A stretch of DNA of 44,134 bases. It comes from Mucilaginibacter sp. GTDB lineage: Bacteria; Bacteroidota; Bacteroidia; Sphingobacteriales; Sphingobacteriaceae. Position numbers and translations under genes: made by a program. The DNA lies in NCBI GenBank assembly GCA_016763755.1, contig JAESTD010000123.1, positions 1 to 44,134 of the forward strand, given 5' to 3'. Of the stretch, positions 1-8,767 are shown piece after piece (the first letter of the stretch is position 1; every line of letters starts with the position of its first letter). The notes under the pieces are model-generated. The model had not been told where the DNA came from. It ran no database searches and saw only the letters and a list, made by a program, of their open reading frames with translations.

Positions 1-21
1 ATTTTTATAAAAATAAAAAAC

Positions 22-1437
<1,416 letters not shown>

Positions 1438-1442
1438 CCACG

Positions 1443-1524
1443 CGTCGTTGCGAGGCACCAAGCAATCTCCGAACTATACAGAGCGGATTTGCTTAAAGCG
1501 ATTGCTTCGTACCTCGCAATGACG
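1443..1524. repeat. Palindromic interspersed repeat, family A (copy 1)
   Basis: An imperfect inverted repeat fills the leuC-leuD gap. The left arm (1443-1467) and right arm (1500-1524) are 25 bases each with three mismatches, and carry the core GTCATTGCGAGGTACGAAGC and its complement. Related copies lie at 3022, 7735, 11518, 13771 and 22161. A REP- or MITE-like element is inferred. As RNA it would fold into a long hairpin between leuC and leuD. Confidence 0.8.
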
Positions 1525-1540
1525 AACAGATAATTAAACA

Positions 1541-2131
1541 ATGGCGACTAAAATATTCAAACACATACAAACACCGGTGGTACCCTTGGCAATCGAGAAC
1601 ATTGATACTGACCAGATCATCCCGGCTCGTTTCTTAAAGGCCACTACCCGCGATGGTTTTGGTAACAACCTGTTCCGCGACTGGCGTTTTGACGATAACG
1701 ATCAGCCGAAACCTGATTTCGTACTCAACAACCCTACCTACAGCGGTAAGGTGTTGGTAGCAGGCAAAAACTTTGGTTGCGGTAGTAGCCGCGAGCATGC
1801 CGCCTGGGCCATTGCCGACTACGGCTTTGATGCCGTGGTAAGCAGCTTTTTTGCCGACATTTTTAAAGGCAACGCCCTTAACAACGGCTTGTTGCCCGTA
1901 CAGGTAAGCGACGATTTCCTGCAAAAGATATTTGATGCTGTAGCTGCTGATCATACCGCCGAAGTCGAGATAGACCTGGAAAACCAGTTCATTAAGATCT
2001 CGGCCACCGGCGAACAGGAAAGTTTTGAGGTTAATCCTTACAAAAAAGCCTGCATGATAAACGGCTATGATGATATCGATTACATCCTTAGCCAAAAAAA
2101 TAAAATTGAAGAATTTGAGGCTGCGCAGTGA
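1541..2131 (+). CDS. leuD: 3-isopropylmalate dehydratase small subunit
   Basis: LeuD is the swivel-domain subunit that completes the isopropylmalate isomerase active site with LeuC. The 196-residue length is normal. The motif [16 protein letters not shown] near the N-terminus and [17 protein letters not shown] in the middle are family hallmarks. The ATG at 1541 gives [15 protein letters not shown], matching the expected start. The gene lies 103 bases after leuC and 80 bases before a methyltransferase. That later gap is filled with short AATGAC-type repeats. Confidence 0.98.
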   Translation: MATKIFKHIQTPVVPLAIENIDTDQIIPARFLKATTRDGFGNNLFRDWRFDDNDQPKPDFVLNNPTYSGKVLVAGKNFGCGSSREHAAWAIADYGFDAVVSSFFADIFKGNALNNGLLPVQVSDDFLQKIFDAVAADHTAEVEIDLENQFIKISATGEQESFEVNPYKKACMINGYDDIDYILSQKNKIEEFEAAQ

Positions 2132-2163
2132 ATAGTGATTGGAGATTAGTGATTAGTTACTTA

Positions 2164-2215
2164 CCAATGACCTAATGCCCCAATGACAGCGAAGCCAATG
2201 ACAACGAAGTAATGA
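2164..2215. repeat. AATGAC/GCGAAG short tandem-like repeat, family E (copy 1)
   Basis: The stretch is built from degenerate repeats of CAATGAC, CAATGCCC and AGCGAAGCC. The last AATGACC supplies the ATG used by the next gene at 2212. A second copy with the same modules lies at 33694-33749, also ending on a start codon. No function can be assigned. Confidence 0.65.
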
Positions 2216-3009
2216 CCGTAGAACAAAAAGAAATAAAACGCGAAGGCAAAGGTACTGCAAAACTGTTCGATGAGCGCAGTTTGGCCGCCGATTATGCCAC
2301 ATTACGGCCACTGCTAAAACAGGGGCTGTGCGTGCTTGATGCGGGCTGCGGTACCGGTGCTACATCAAAAGATATAGCAAAACTCGTTGGGCCAACAGGT
2401 AAGGTTACGGGCATTGATAATACCCAATACTTTATTGAAAGCGGCAGGGAAACTTACACTGAGATAGAAAACCTTGAGTTGCATCACGCAGATCTATACA
2501 CTTACGAACCGGAAGAGAAATTCGACCTGATCGTAAGCGCAAGAACGCTGCAATGGCTAAGCGATCCGCAGAAAGCCGTAAACAAGCTGAAGAGCTTATT
2601 AAAAACCGGCGGCATCCTATCTATCCTCGATTATAACCACGAGGCACTGGAATGGCAGCCCAAACCACCTGCGAGCATGCGGCAGTTCTACGCCACCTTC
2701 CTGAGATGGCGTTCTGAGGCCGGCATGGATAACATGATGGCTGATAGTTTGCCCGGGCTCTTTAAAGAAGCCGGTTTGCAGGATATCGAGGTACTTGAGG
2801 CTAACGAGATTTACATAAAAGACAATGCAAACTTTGAACATAAGGTGGGCATCTGGTCGTCTGTTGCGCAAATGGACCAGATAGTTGACGAAGGCTACAT
2901 TAGCAACGCCGACCGCCTTAAAGCAATTGAAGAATATAACAAATGGATACCAACCCACGCACAACAAATGGTAATGAAACTAAAAGAAGTGCGCGGAATT
3001 AACAGATAA
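2212..3009 (+). CDS. Class I SAM-dependent methyltransferase in the leu cluster
   Basis: The 265-residue protein has a class I methyltransferase fold. SAM-binding motif I is VLDAGCGTGA (residues 41-50), followed by an acidic loop (TGIDNT) and a motif like FDLIVSARTLQWL. The C-terminal part, rich in aromatic residues (WQPKPPASMRQFYATF), probably forms the substrate lid. The substrate cannot be read from the sequence. The gene lies between leuD and leuB on the same strand, so co-transcription with leucine synthesis is likely. It differs clearly from the second methyltransferase at 4373, so the two are not recent duplicates. The start at 2212 lies inside a repeat. A small-molecule methyltransferase is favoured because no rRNA- or protein-binding extension is visible. 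Confidence 0.85.
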   Translation: MTVEQKEIKREGKGTAKLFDERSLAADYATLRPLLKQGLCVLDAGCGTGATSKDIAKLVGPTGKVTGIDNTQYFIESGRETYTEIENLELHHADLYTYEPEEKFDLIVSARTLQWLSDPQKAVNKLKSLLKTGGILSILDYNHEALEWQPKPPASMRQFYATFLRWRSEAGMDNMMADSLPGLFKEAGLQDIEVLEANEIYIKDNANFEHKVGIWSSVAQMDQIVDEGYISNADRLKAIEEYNKWIPTHAQQMVMKLKEVRGINR

Positions 3010-3021
3010 TAAACAACAACG

Positions 3022-3124
3022 CGTCATTGCGAGGAACGAAGCAGATAGCCTCACCTAAATCCTCCCCAAAAGAGAGGACTTAAGCAAAAAGGAACCCTCT
3101 CCTTTGGAGAGTGCAGGGTGAGGC
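3022..3124. repeat. Composite repeat: family A half-copy plus family B palindrome
   Basis: A left half of family A (3022-3045) runs directly into a family B inverted repeat. B has terminal arms GCCTCACC at 3048-3055 and GGTGAGGC at 3117-3124, with inner complementary runs around CCTCTCC and GGAGAG. The right half of A is missing. The element ends 37 bases before the leuB start. The same A-then-B arrangement recurs at 7735-7858, where both halves of A remain. Confidence 0.75.
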
Positions 3125-3161
3125 TCTTAAGCTAATTGGTCGCAAAAACGGAAAAGATTAC

Positions 3162-4238
3162 ATGGGAGTTCAAAAACACATATTAGTAATACCAGGAGAT
3201 GGTATTGGCCCTGAGGTGACAACCTGGGGTAAAGCGGTTTTAGAAAAAATTGGTGCTGATTTTGGCCACGAGTTTACGTTTGACGAGGCGCTGATGGGTC
3301 ATGCAGGTATAGAAGCTACCGGCAATCCATTGCCTGATGAAACGCTTGAAAAAGCAAAAGCAAGCGATGCCATCCTGTTTGGAGCTATCGGCCATATTAA
3401 ATATGATAATGACCCGTCGGCAAAGGTACGCCCGGAGCAAGGGTTATTAAAGATTCGTAAGGAACTGGGGTTATATGCCAACCTGCGTCCTATCATGCTG
3501 TTTGATGAACTGCTGGATGCATCAAGTTTGAAACCGGAGATACTTCGCGGCACTGATATCCTATTCTTCCGTGAACTGACCGGTGATGTTTACTTCGGCG
3601 AAAAGAAACGCAGCGAAGACCGCAATACCGCTTCTGACCTGATGATCTATTCACGTTACGAAGTGGAGCGTATCGCTATTAAAGCTTACGAAGCAGCGCG
3701 CGTACGCGGTAAAAGATTATGTTCGGTTGATAAGGCTAACGTACTAGAAGCCTCACGCCTGTGGCGCGAGGTAGTACAGGAAATTGCCAAACAATATCCT
3801 GATGTAGAAACTGAGCACATGTTTATTGATAACGCGGCCATGCAGCTGGTTAAAAACCCTAAGAAGTTTGATGTGGTATTAACCGCCAACCTTTTTGGTG
3901 ATATCCTTACCGATGAAGCTTCGCAGATAGCAGGATCTATGGGTATGTTGGCATCGGCTTCAGTTGGTGATGGTACCGGTTTCTTTGAGCCTATCCACGG
4001 TTCGGCGCATGATATTGCCGGTCAGGACAAGGCTAACCCGCTGGCCTCTATCCTATCGGTTGCGCTGATGCTTGAGATCAGCTTCGGCCTAAAAGACGAA
4101 GCGAAAAAGATAACAGACGCTATCGACAAAACATTAAAACAAGGCTACCGCACCGGCGACATCGCAGATGCTAATACCGACAAAGCAAAAATATTAGGCA
4201 CCAAAGCCATGGGGCAAAAAGTGCTGGAGTATTTATAA
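3162..4238 (+). CDS. leuB: 3-isopropylmalate dehydrogenase
   Basis: LeuB oxidatively decarboxylates 3-isopropylmalate with NAD+ to 2-oxoisocaproate. The ATG at 3162 gives MGVQKHILVIPGDGIGPEV, which starts exactly at the first family beta strand. The open frame runs back to 3111, but that stretch is the family B repeat and is not conserved coding sequence. The 358-residue length fits the family. Motifs include the N-terminal GDGIGPEV and a late block with FDVVLTANLFGDILTDEAS and GSMGMLASASVG, which binds substrate, metal and cofactor. The gene sits between two methyltransferase genes, an unusual arrangement for leu operons. Confidence 0.97.
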   Translation: MGVQKHILVIPGDGIGPEVTTWGKAVLEKIGADFGHEFTFDEALMGHAGIEATGNPLPDETLEKAKASDAILFGAIGHIKYDNDPSAKVRPEQGLLKIRKELGLYANLRPIMLFDELLDASSLKPEILRGTDILFFRELTGDVYFGEKKRSEDRNTASDLMIYSRYEVERIAIKAYEAARVRGKRLCSVDKANVLEASRLWREVVQEIAKQYPDVETEHMFIDNAAMQLVKNPKKFDVVLTANLFGDILTDEASQIAGSMGMLASASVGDGTGFFEPIHGSAHDIAGQDKANPLASILSVALMLEISFGLKDEAKKITDAIDKTLKQGYRTGDIADANTDKAKILGTKAMGQKVLEYL

Positions 4239-4240
4239 GA

Positions 4241-4326
4241 AGCCCCACCCAAACCCTCCCCGAGAGGGATGGCTTAAAATAAACTTTAATAAAGTCTCCC
4301 CTATCGGGGGAGATTTAGAGGGGGCT
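4241..4326. repeat. Palindromic repeat, family B-like (copy at 4.2 kb)
   Basis: The imperfect inverted repeat begins with AGCCCC at 4241 and ends with GGGGCT at 4326, and has an inner hairpin TCTCCCCTATCGGGGGAGA. Its right 35 bases are identical to the right part of the element at 26012-26102. It lies immediately after the leuB stop and could form an RNA stem-loop. Confidence 0.75.
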
Positions 4327-4372
4327 CGGAAATGTGCAGATACTGATGAACCAGTGAACGATTGAACTAAAA

Positions 4373-5128
4373 ATGAAGTGGAACGCTGAATTATATGATA
4401 ACAAACATGCTTTCGTATTTCAATACGGCGAGAGTGTGTTGGAGATGCTCGATGTTAAACCCGGCGAGCACATCCTTGATCTGGGTTGTGGTACCGGCCA
4501 TTTAACAAACGAGATACACAAATTGGGTGCTGTTGCTACAGGTATAGATTCGTCGCCTGAGATGGTGAAAAAGGCAAGGGAAACTTATGGCAACGTAGAT
4601 TATTTTGTAGCCGATGGCGCCGATTTTCAGTTTGAAGAGAAGTTTGATGCCGTGTTTTCAAACGCTACCCTGCACTGGATCCGCAATGCTGATGCCGTGA
4701 TCAAAAGCGTTTACAATGCCCTTAAACCCGGTGGCCGTTTTGTGGCCGAGATGGGTGGTAAAGGCAATGTGAGCAAACTGATAGCAGCCACTAAACAGGT
4801 GCTTGTTAATCACGGATATGCTAAACAAGCCAAAACCGAGGTATGGTATTTCCCGTCGTTAGCAGAGTATGCTGCACGTTTAGAGGCGCAAGGCTTCAGG
4901 GTTACATTTGCGGCGCATTTCGACCGTAAAACACCGCTGCAGGATGGCGACCAGGGCGTGGCTAAATGGATCACCATGTTTGCGCCGTTATATTTGGTTG
5001 GCATACCCGAAGAAGAGAAAAAACAAATGCTTACAGAAGTTACCGAACTGCTTGAGCCGCACTACATCGAGAATGGCCAATGGTACGCAGACTATGTGAG
5101 ATTAAGATTTACAGCTGTTAAAGAATAA
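4373..5128 (+). CDS. Tam-like SAM methyltransferase (candidate 3-isopropylmalate/aconitate methyltransferase)
   Basis: This 251-residue protein is a class I SAM methyltransferase. Motif I is ILDLGCGTGH (residues 34-43), followed by TGIDSSPEMVKKAR and FDAVFSNATLHWI. By memory of the family, these blocks and the N-terminal WNAELY closely resemble E. coli trans-aconitate 2-methyltransferase (Tam). The yeast relative Tmt1 is known to methylate 3-isopropylmalate as well as trans-aconitate. Here the gene lies directly between leuB, which consumes 3-isopropylmalate, and leuA, so methyl esterification of a leucine-pathway intermediate is a reasonable inference. It remains unproven, and another small carboxylate could be the substrate. 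The ATG at 4373 follows a repeat-rich gap. Confidence 0.85.
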   Translation: MKWNAELYDNKHAFVFQYGESVLEMLDVKPGEHILDLGCGTGHLTNEIHKLGAVATGIDSSPEMVKKARETYGNVDYFVADGADFQFEEKFDAVFSNATLHWIRNADAVIKSVYNALKPGGRFVAEMGGKGNVSKLIAATKQVLVNHGYAKQAKTEVWYFPSLAEYAARLEAQGFRVTFAAHFDRKTPLQDGDQGVAKWITMFAPLYLVGIPEEEKKQMLTEVTELLEPHYIENGQWYADYVRLRFTAVKE

Positions 5129-5133
5129 ATATG

Positions 5134-5251
5134 AGAATTGAGATGTGAGATATGAGATAAGCTCACTATCAATTTGAGAGTAATAAAGAAAACAATTAAA
5201 ATCTGATGGAAGGTACGAGGTCTCAAATCTCATATCTCACATCTCAAATCT
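5134..5251. repeat. Long-armed inverted repeat (GAGATATGAGAT type)
   Basis: Two 25-base arms (5134-5158 and 5227-5251) are reverse complements with a single mismatch, separated by 68 bases. The arms are made of GAGATNTGAGAT-like words. The right arm ends six bases before the leuA start codon, so a hairpin could affect leuA translation or act as an RNA-processing site. It is unrelated in sequence to families A and B. Confidence 0.75.
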
Positions 5252-5257
5252 AAAAAT

Positions 5258-6424
5258 ATGTTACACGATCCAAACCGCGTTTACGTTTTTGACACCACGC
5301 TTCGCGATGGCGAGCAGGTACCGGGTTGCCAGTTAACAACCCCAGAAAAGATAGAGATTGCCCGCGAGCTGGAAACGCTTGGCGTGGATATTATTGAGGC
5401 AGGTTTCCCGGTATCAAGTCCCGGCGATTTCCAAAGTGTTGTGGAGATCTCTAAAGCGGTATCAGCACCAACCGTTTGTGCACTTACCCGTGCCAATAAA
5501 GGCGATATCGATTCAGCCATTGAGGCTTTAAAATATGCCAAGCACCCGCGTATCCACACGGGTATAGGGTCATCAGACCAGCACATTAAGCACAAATTCA
5601 ACAGTACCCGCGAGGAGATCCTTGAGCGTGCGGTTGAAGCTGTAAAATACGCCAAAAAGGCAGTTGAAGACATTGAGTTTTATGCCGAAGATGCAGGTCG
5701 TGCGGATGTGGTTTTCCTGGCGCAAATGGTTGAGGCTGTGATTGCTGCCGGTGCTACCGTTGTGAACATTCCGGATACAAACGGCTACTGTTTGCCTGAT
5801 CAGTATGGTGCTAAGATCAAGTTTCTGAAAGAGAACGTTAAGAACATTGATAAGGCTATTATCTCTGTACATTGCCATAACGATTTAGGCTTAGCTACCG
5901 CTAATTCTATCGCAGGTTTGCAGAACGGTGCCCGCCAGATTGAAGGTACCATCAACGGTATCGGCGAGCGTGCGGGTAATACTTCTATCGAAGAAGTAGT
6001 AATGGTGCTTAAAACACATGCGGCGCTTGGTCTTTACACAAACGTAAATGCCAAAAACTTTTACGAAATGAGCCGTATGATCAGCTCGCAGATGCGTATG
6101 CCGGTGCAACCAAACAAAGCTATTGTGGGTGCTAATGCCTTTGCACATAGTTCAGGCATCCACCAGGATGGTTTCCTTAAGAACCGCGAGAACTACGAGA
6201 TTATCAAACCCGAGGATGTTGGTTTCCCAAGCGCAAGCATCGTATTAACTGCCCGCAGTGGCCGCCATGCTTTAAAATTCCACCTGGAAAGATTGGGACA
6301 CAAATTGGATAAAGATGAACTTTACGATGCCTATCAGCGCTTTTTGACTTTAGCTGATAGCAAACTGGATATAAACGACGATGACCTGCAAGGCTTAATG
6401 GCTGGCAAGCTGGTAAAGAACTAA
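5258..6424 (+). CDS. leuA: 2-isopropylmalate synthase, short form
   Basis: LeuA condenses 2-oxoisovalerate with acetyl-CoA, the first committed step of leucine synthesis. The TIM-barrel signature [13 protein letters not shown] is at the N-terminus. [18 protein letters not shown] and [19 protein letters not shown] follow, then HSSGIHQDG in the linker domain. The protein ends at 388 residues, so the C-terminal regulatory domain found in enzymes of about 500 residues is absent. Classic leucine feedback through that domain is therefore not expected. Citramalate synthase is an alternative for short forms, but the leuBCD neighbourhood favours isopropylmalate synthase. The gene ends three bases before ilvA. 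Confidence 0.93.
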   Translation: MLHDPNRVYVFDTTLRDGEQVPGCQLTTPEKIEIARELETLGVDIIEAGFPVSSPGDFQSVVEISKAVSAPTVCALTRANKGDIDSAIEALKYAKHPRIHTGIGSSDQHIKHKFNSTREEILERAVEAVKYAKKAVEDIEFYAEDAGRADVVFLAQMVEAVIAAGATVVNIPDTNGYCLPDQYGAKIKFLKENVKNIDKAIISVHCHNDLGLATANSIAGLQNGARQIEGTINGIGERAGNTSIEEVVMVLKTHAALGLYTNVNAKNFYEMSRMISSQMRMPVQPNKAIVGANAFAHSSGIHQDGFLKNRENYEIIKPEDVGFPSASIVLTARSGRHALKFHLERLGHKLDKDELYDAYQRFLTLADSKLDINDDDLQGLMAGKLVKN

Positions 6425-6427
6425 GTG

Positions 6428-7678
6428 ATGGATACAGATACAGCAGTGCATTTGGATTTTGACGCGGCCTACGCAAGGCTGAAGGATGTGGTTAAACGTA
6501 CCCCCCTGGAGTACAATCAGCGCCTGTCTGAAAAATACGAGTGCAACATCTATTTAAAGCGCGAGGACATGCAATTGGTGCGCTCTTACAAGTTAAGAGG
6601 CGCTTATAACATGATCAGTCAGCTAAGTGCGGATGAACTGAGCCGCGGCGTGGTTTGCGCCAGTGCGGGCAACCATGCGCAGGGCGTGGCTTATTCATGC
6701 AAAAAAATGGGTATCAAAGGCGTAATTTTTATGCCGGAGATAACCCCAAAACAAAAGGTCAATCAAACCGAGATGTTTGGCAATGGCAACGTTGAACTGG
6801 TTTTAACTGGTGACACTTTTGACGATTGCTTGCGTGAAGCTTTGGCTTACACAGCAGCCCACGGCATGACTTTTATCCCCCCGTTTGATGATTATCGCAC
6901 TATTGAAGGCCAGGGGACTGTAGGTGTTGAGGTCCTGCAGGACCTGCCCAACCCCGAAGTGGCTATTATGCCTATCGGGGGCGGTGGTTTGGCCGCGGGA
7001 ATGGGCACTTACCTTAAACAATCTGTTCCGGGTATAAAATTGATAGGCGTTGAACCTGAGGGTGCACCATCGATGCTTACCTCGATGCAAAACGGTGAGA
7101 ATACTACGCTTGGCGATATAGACAGGTTTGTGGATGGCGCCGCAGTAAAGCGTGTGGGTGAAAAAACTTTTAACATCTGCCGCGAGATACTGGATGATAT
7201 GCTTACCGTTCCTGAAGGTAAGGTTTGTACCACCATACTTAAACTTTACAACGAAGACGCAATTGTGGTTGAACCTGCAGGTGCGTTATCCGTAACCGCA
7301 TTGGATGCGGTTAAAGACCAAATAAAAGGTAAAAACGTAGTTTGCATCATCAGCGGTGGGAATAACGATATCGACCGTATGGCCGAGATCAAAGAAAAAT
7401 CGTTGTTGTATGAAGGTTTGAAACACTATTTTATCGTACGTTTCCCGCAACGCCCGGGTGCTTTGAAGCTGTTTGTGACCGAGGTATTAGGCCCCGGCGA
7501 CGATATTACCCGTTTTGAGTTCATCAAGAAAACATCAAAAGAGAATGGCCCTGCCCTGGTAGGCATCGAACTAAAAAATGCCGGCGACTACCCTGCCCTG
7601 CTCCAACGCATGCAAGAAAACCGTTTCGAAGTGATAGAGATCAATAAGGATGCCACGTTGTTTGAGTATTTAGTCTGA
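6428..7678 (+). CDS. ilvA: Threonine dehydratase (threonine ammonia-lyase)
   Basis: IlvA deaminates threonine to 2-oxobutanoate, which starts isoleucine synthesis. The PLP lysine is Lys55 in RSYKLRGAYN. The asparagine loop SAGNHAQGVA and the phosphate-binding glycine run GGGGLAAG are visible. From about residue 330 a single ACT-like regulatory region follows (FIVRFPQRPGALKLFV), giving 416 residues, shorter than the two-ACT enzymes of about 510. The start is taken as the ATG at 6428; a GTG at 6425 lies directly before it. The gene follows leuA by three bases and is the last gene of the cluster, with a terminator at 7691. Confidence 0.96.
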   Translation: MDTDTAVHLDFDAAYARLKDVVKRTPLEYNQRLSEKYECNIYLKREDMQLVRSYKLRGAYNMISQLSADELSRGVVCASAGNHAQGVAYSCKKMGIKGVIFMPEITPKQKVNQTEMFGNGNVELVLTGDTFDDCLREALAYTAAHGMTFIPPFDDYRTIEGQGTVGVEVLQDLPNPEVAIMPIGGGGLAAGMGTYLKQSVPGIKLIGVEPEGAPSMLTSMQNGENTTLGDIDRFVDGAAVKRVGEKTFNICREILDDMLTVPEGKVCTTILKLYNEDAIVVEPAGALSVTALDAVKDQIKGKNVVCIISGGNNDIDRMAEIKEKSLLYEGLKHYFIVRFPQRPGALKLFVTEVLGPGDDITRFEFIKKTSKENGPALVGIELKNAGDYPALLQRMQENRFEVIEINKDATLFEYLV

Positions 7679-7690
7679 ATCAGAGTTTAT

Positions 7691-7723
7691 AGAAAGCCGC
7701 TCAATCCATTGGGTGGCTTTCTT
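7691..7723 (+). terminator. Rho-independent terminator after ilvA
   Basis: The arms AGAAAGCCGC and GGTGGCTTTCT form a GC-containing stem with a short loop, followed by a T-rich tail (TTCTT). It lies 12 bases after the ilvA stop codon and probably ends the leu-ilvA transcript. Confidence 0.75.
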
Positions 7724-7734
7724 CTTACCACCAT

Positions 7735-7858
7735 GTCATTGCGGTTAAGCCTCACCTAAATCCTCTCCAAAGGAGAGGACTTTAAAATAAATATTGAAAC
7801 CCTCTCCTTTGGAGTGGGCAGGGTGAGGCATAGAGATTGCTTCGTACCTCGCAATGAC
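7735..7858. repeat. Nested repeat: family B palindrome inside family A palindrome
   Basis: The outer family A ends are GTCATTGCG at 7735-7743 and CGCAATGAC at 7850-7858, with the longer right arm GATTGCTTCGTACCTCGC. Between them lies a complete family B palindrome bounded by GCCTCACC (7749-7756) and GGTGAGGC (7822-7829). B appears to have inserted into A. The element sits between ilvA and a convergent small gene. Confidence 0.8.
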
Positions 7859-7872
7859 GCAATTTCATGTAC

Positions 7873-8181
7873 TCAATTTACATATAACCTTTTCTGTCTT
7901 GCCCCAAATATCCAATACGATAATCCACCAATTATCGGGACAGTAATAAATGTGATGAATAATCCGGCCAATAATGCCCCTATCATAGGCATACCACAAT
8001 GGTAGTTTTCCTGCGCCAACTCATTGGCTACCATTCCCGTTAAAACAAATGTCATGGCAAAACCTATAGCAAGTGCTACTAAAGCAATGTAAATCAGCCT
8101 CATGCTGATAATATCTTTAATTCTCGCAACCGAAGCTATGATTTGCCAAACAGGTGCTATCAGTAATAATAACAGTTCCAT
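7873..8181 (-). CDS. Small hydrophobic membrane protein, unknown function
   Basis: I do not recognise a family for this 102-residue protein. It is very hydrophobic, with about three membrane segments: residues roughly 2-20, 28-50 and 66-92. A short loop between the second and third contains NELAQENYHCGMPM. It ends in a basic tail (FGARQKRLYVN). The ATG at 8181 is followed directly by the first hydrophobic segment. The gene is alone on the minus strand between ilvA and trxA and converges on the repeat at 7735. Its membrane-like composition and plausible start support a real gene, but no function can be given. Confidence 0.6.
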   Translation of the reverse strand: MELLLLLIAPVWQIIASVARIKDIISMRLIYIALVALAIGFAMTFVLTGMVANELAQENYHCGMPMIGALLAGLFITFITVPIIGGLSYWIFGARQKRLYVN

Positions 8182-8305
8182 AACCGGCTTTTATTATTGA
8201 TACTTTATCCACATAAAAAGTAACCCAAGCTGCAGGTAATAAACCAAAGCCAGTGTCACGTTTATAATTGTTGATAATCTTATTGTCACATTGTCAGGCC
8301 GGGTG

Positions 8306-8337
8306 TTGTGGCAAGCGTTTTGATTAGTATATATTTG
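8306..8337 (+). promoter_or_regulatory. Bacteroidota-type promoter of trxA
   Basis: A -7 box TATATTTG (8330-8337) matches the TAnnTTTG consensus. A TTG at 8306-8308 lies 21 bases upstream, the spacing expected for the -33 element. The trxA start codon is 28 bases downstream. Confidence 0.65.
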
Positions 8338-8365
8338 TATAACATTTATTTAAAATATAGAAGTC

Positions 8366-8686
8366 ATGGCTTTAGAAATAACTGATGCAAACTTCGAAGA
8401 ACTTGTTCTTAAATCAGATAAACCGGTATTGATCGACTTTTGGGCAGAATGGTGTGGTCCGTGTAGAATGGTAGGCCCTGTTGTTGAAGAGCTTGCTAAG
8501 GATTACGAAGGTAAAGCCGTTGTAGGTAAAGTAAACGTGGATAACAACCCTGGCATATCCGTAAAGTATGGCATCCGTAATATCCCTGCCCTATTATACT
8601 TTAAAGACGGCGAAATTGTTGACAAACAAATTGGCGCTGTACCAAAATCTATCCTTGCTGATAAATTAGCAAAACAATTAGCATAA
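8366..8686 (+). CDS. trxA: Thioredoxin
   Basis: This 106-residue protein is a classic cytoplasmic thioredoxin that reduces protein disulfides. The active site is AEWCGPCRM, with Cys30 and Cys33. The cis-proline segment is IRNIPALLYFKDGEIV, and a buried aspartate lies in VLIDFWAEW. There is no signal peptide or extra domain, and the length is standard. It has its own promoter at 8306-8337 and a strong terminator at 8702-8744, so it is probably monocistronic. Confidence 0.97.
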   Translation: MALEITDANFEELVLKSDKPVLIDFWAEWCGPCRMVGPVVEELAKDYEGKAVVGKVNVDNNPGISVKYGIRNIPALLYFKDGEIVDKQIGAVPKSILADKLAKQLA

Positions 8687-8701
8687 TTAGCTAATAACGA
8701 T

Positions 8702-8744
8702 ATAACGAGAAAGGCCTCTGAAATTCAGAGGCCTTTCTCGTTAT
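8702..8744. terminator. Bidirectional terminator between trxA and the GIN-domain gene
   Basis: A near-perfect 20-base stem has arms ATAACGAGAAAGGCCTCTGA and its complement. It has A- and T-rich flanks on both sides and lies between convergent genes. It can serve trxA on the plus strand and the GIN-domain gene on the minus strand. Confidence 0.85.
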
Positions 8745-8767
8745 TATATGTTTTGTCAGATGCTTTA

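Noticed and set aside
3111..3161. Longer leuB start at 3111
   Set aside because: The extra codons come from the family B repeat. The ATG at 3162 gives the exact family N-terminus.
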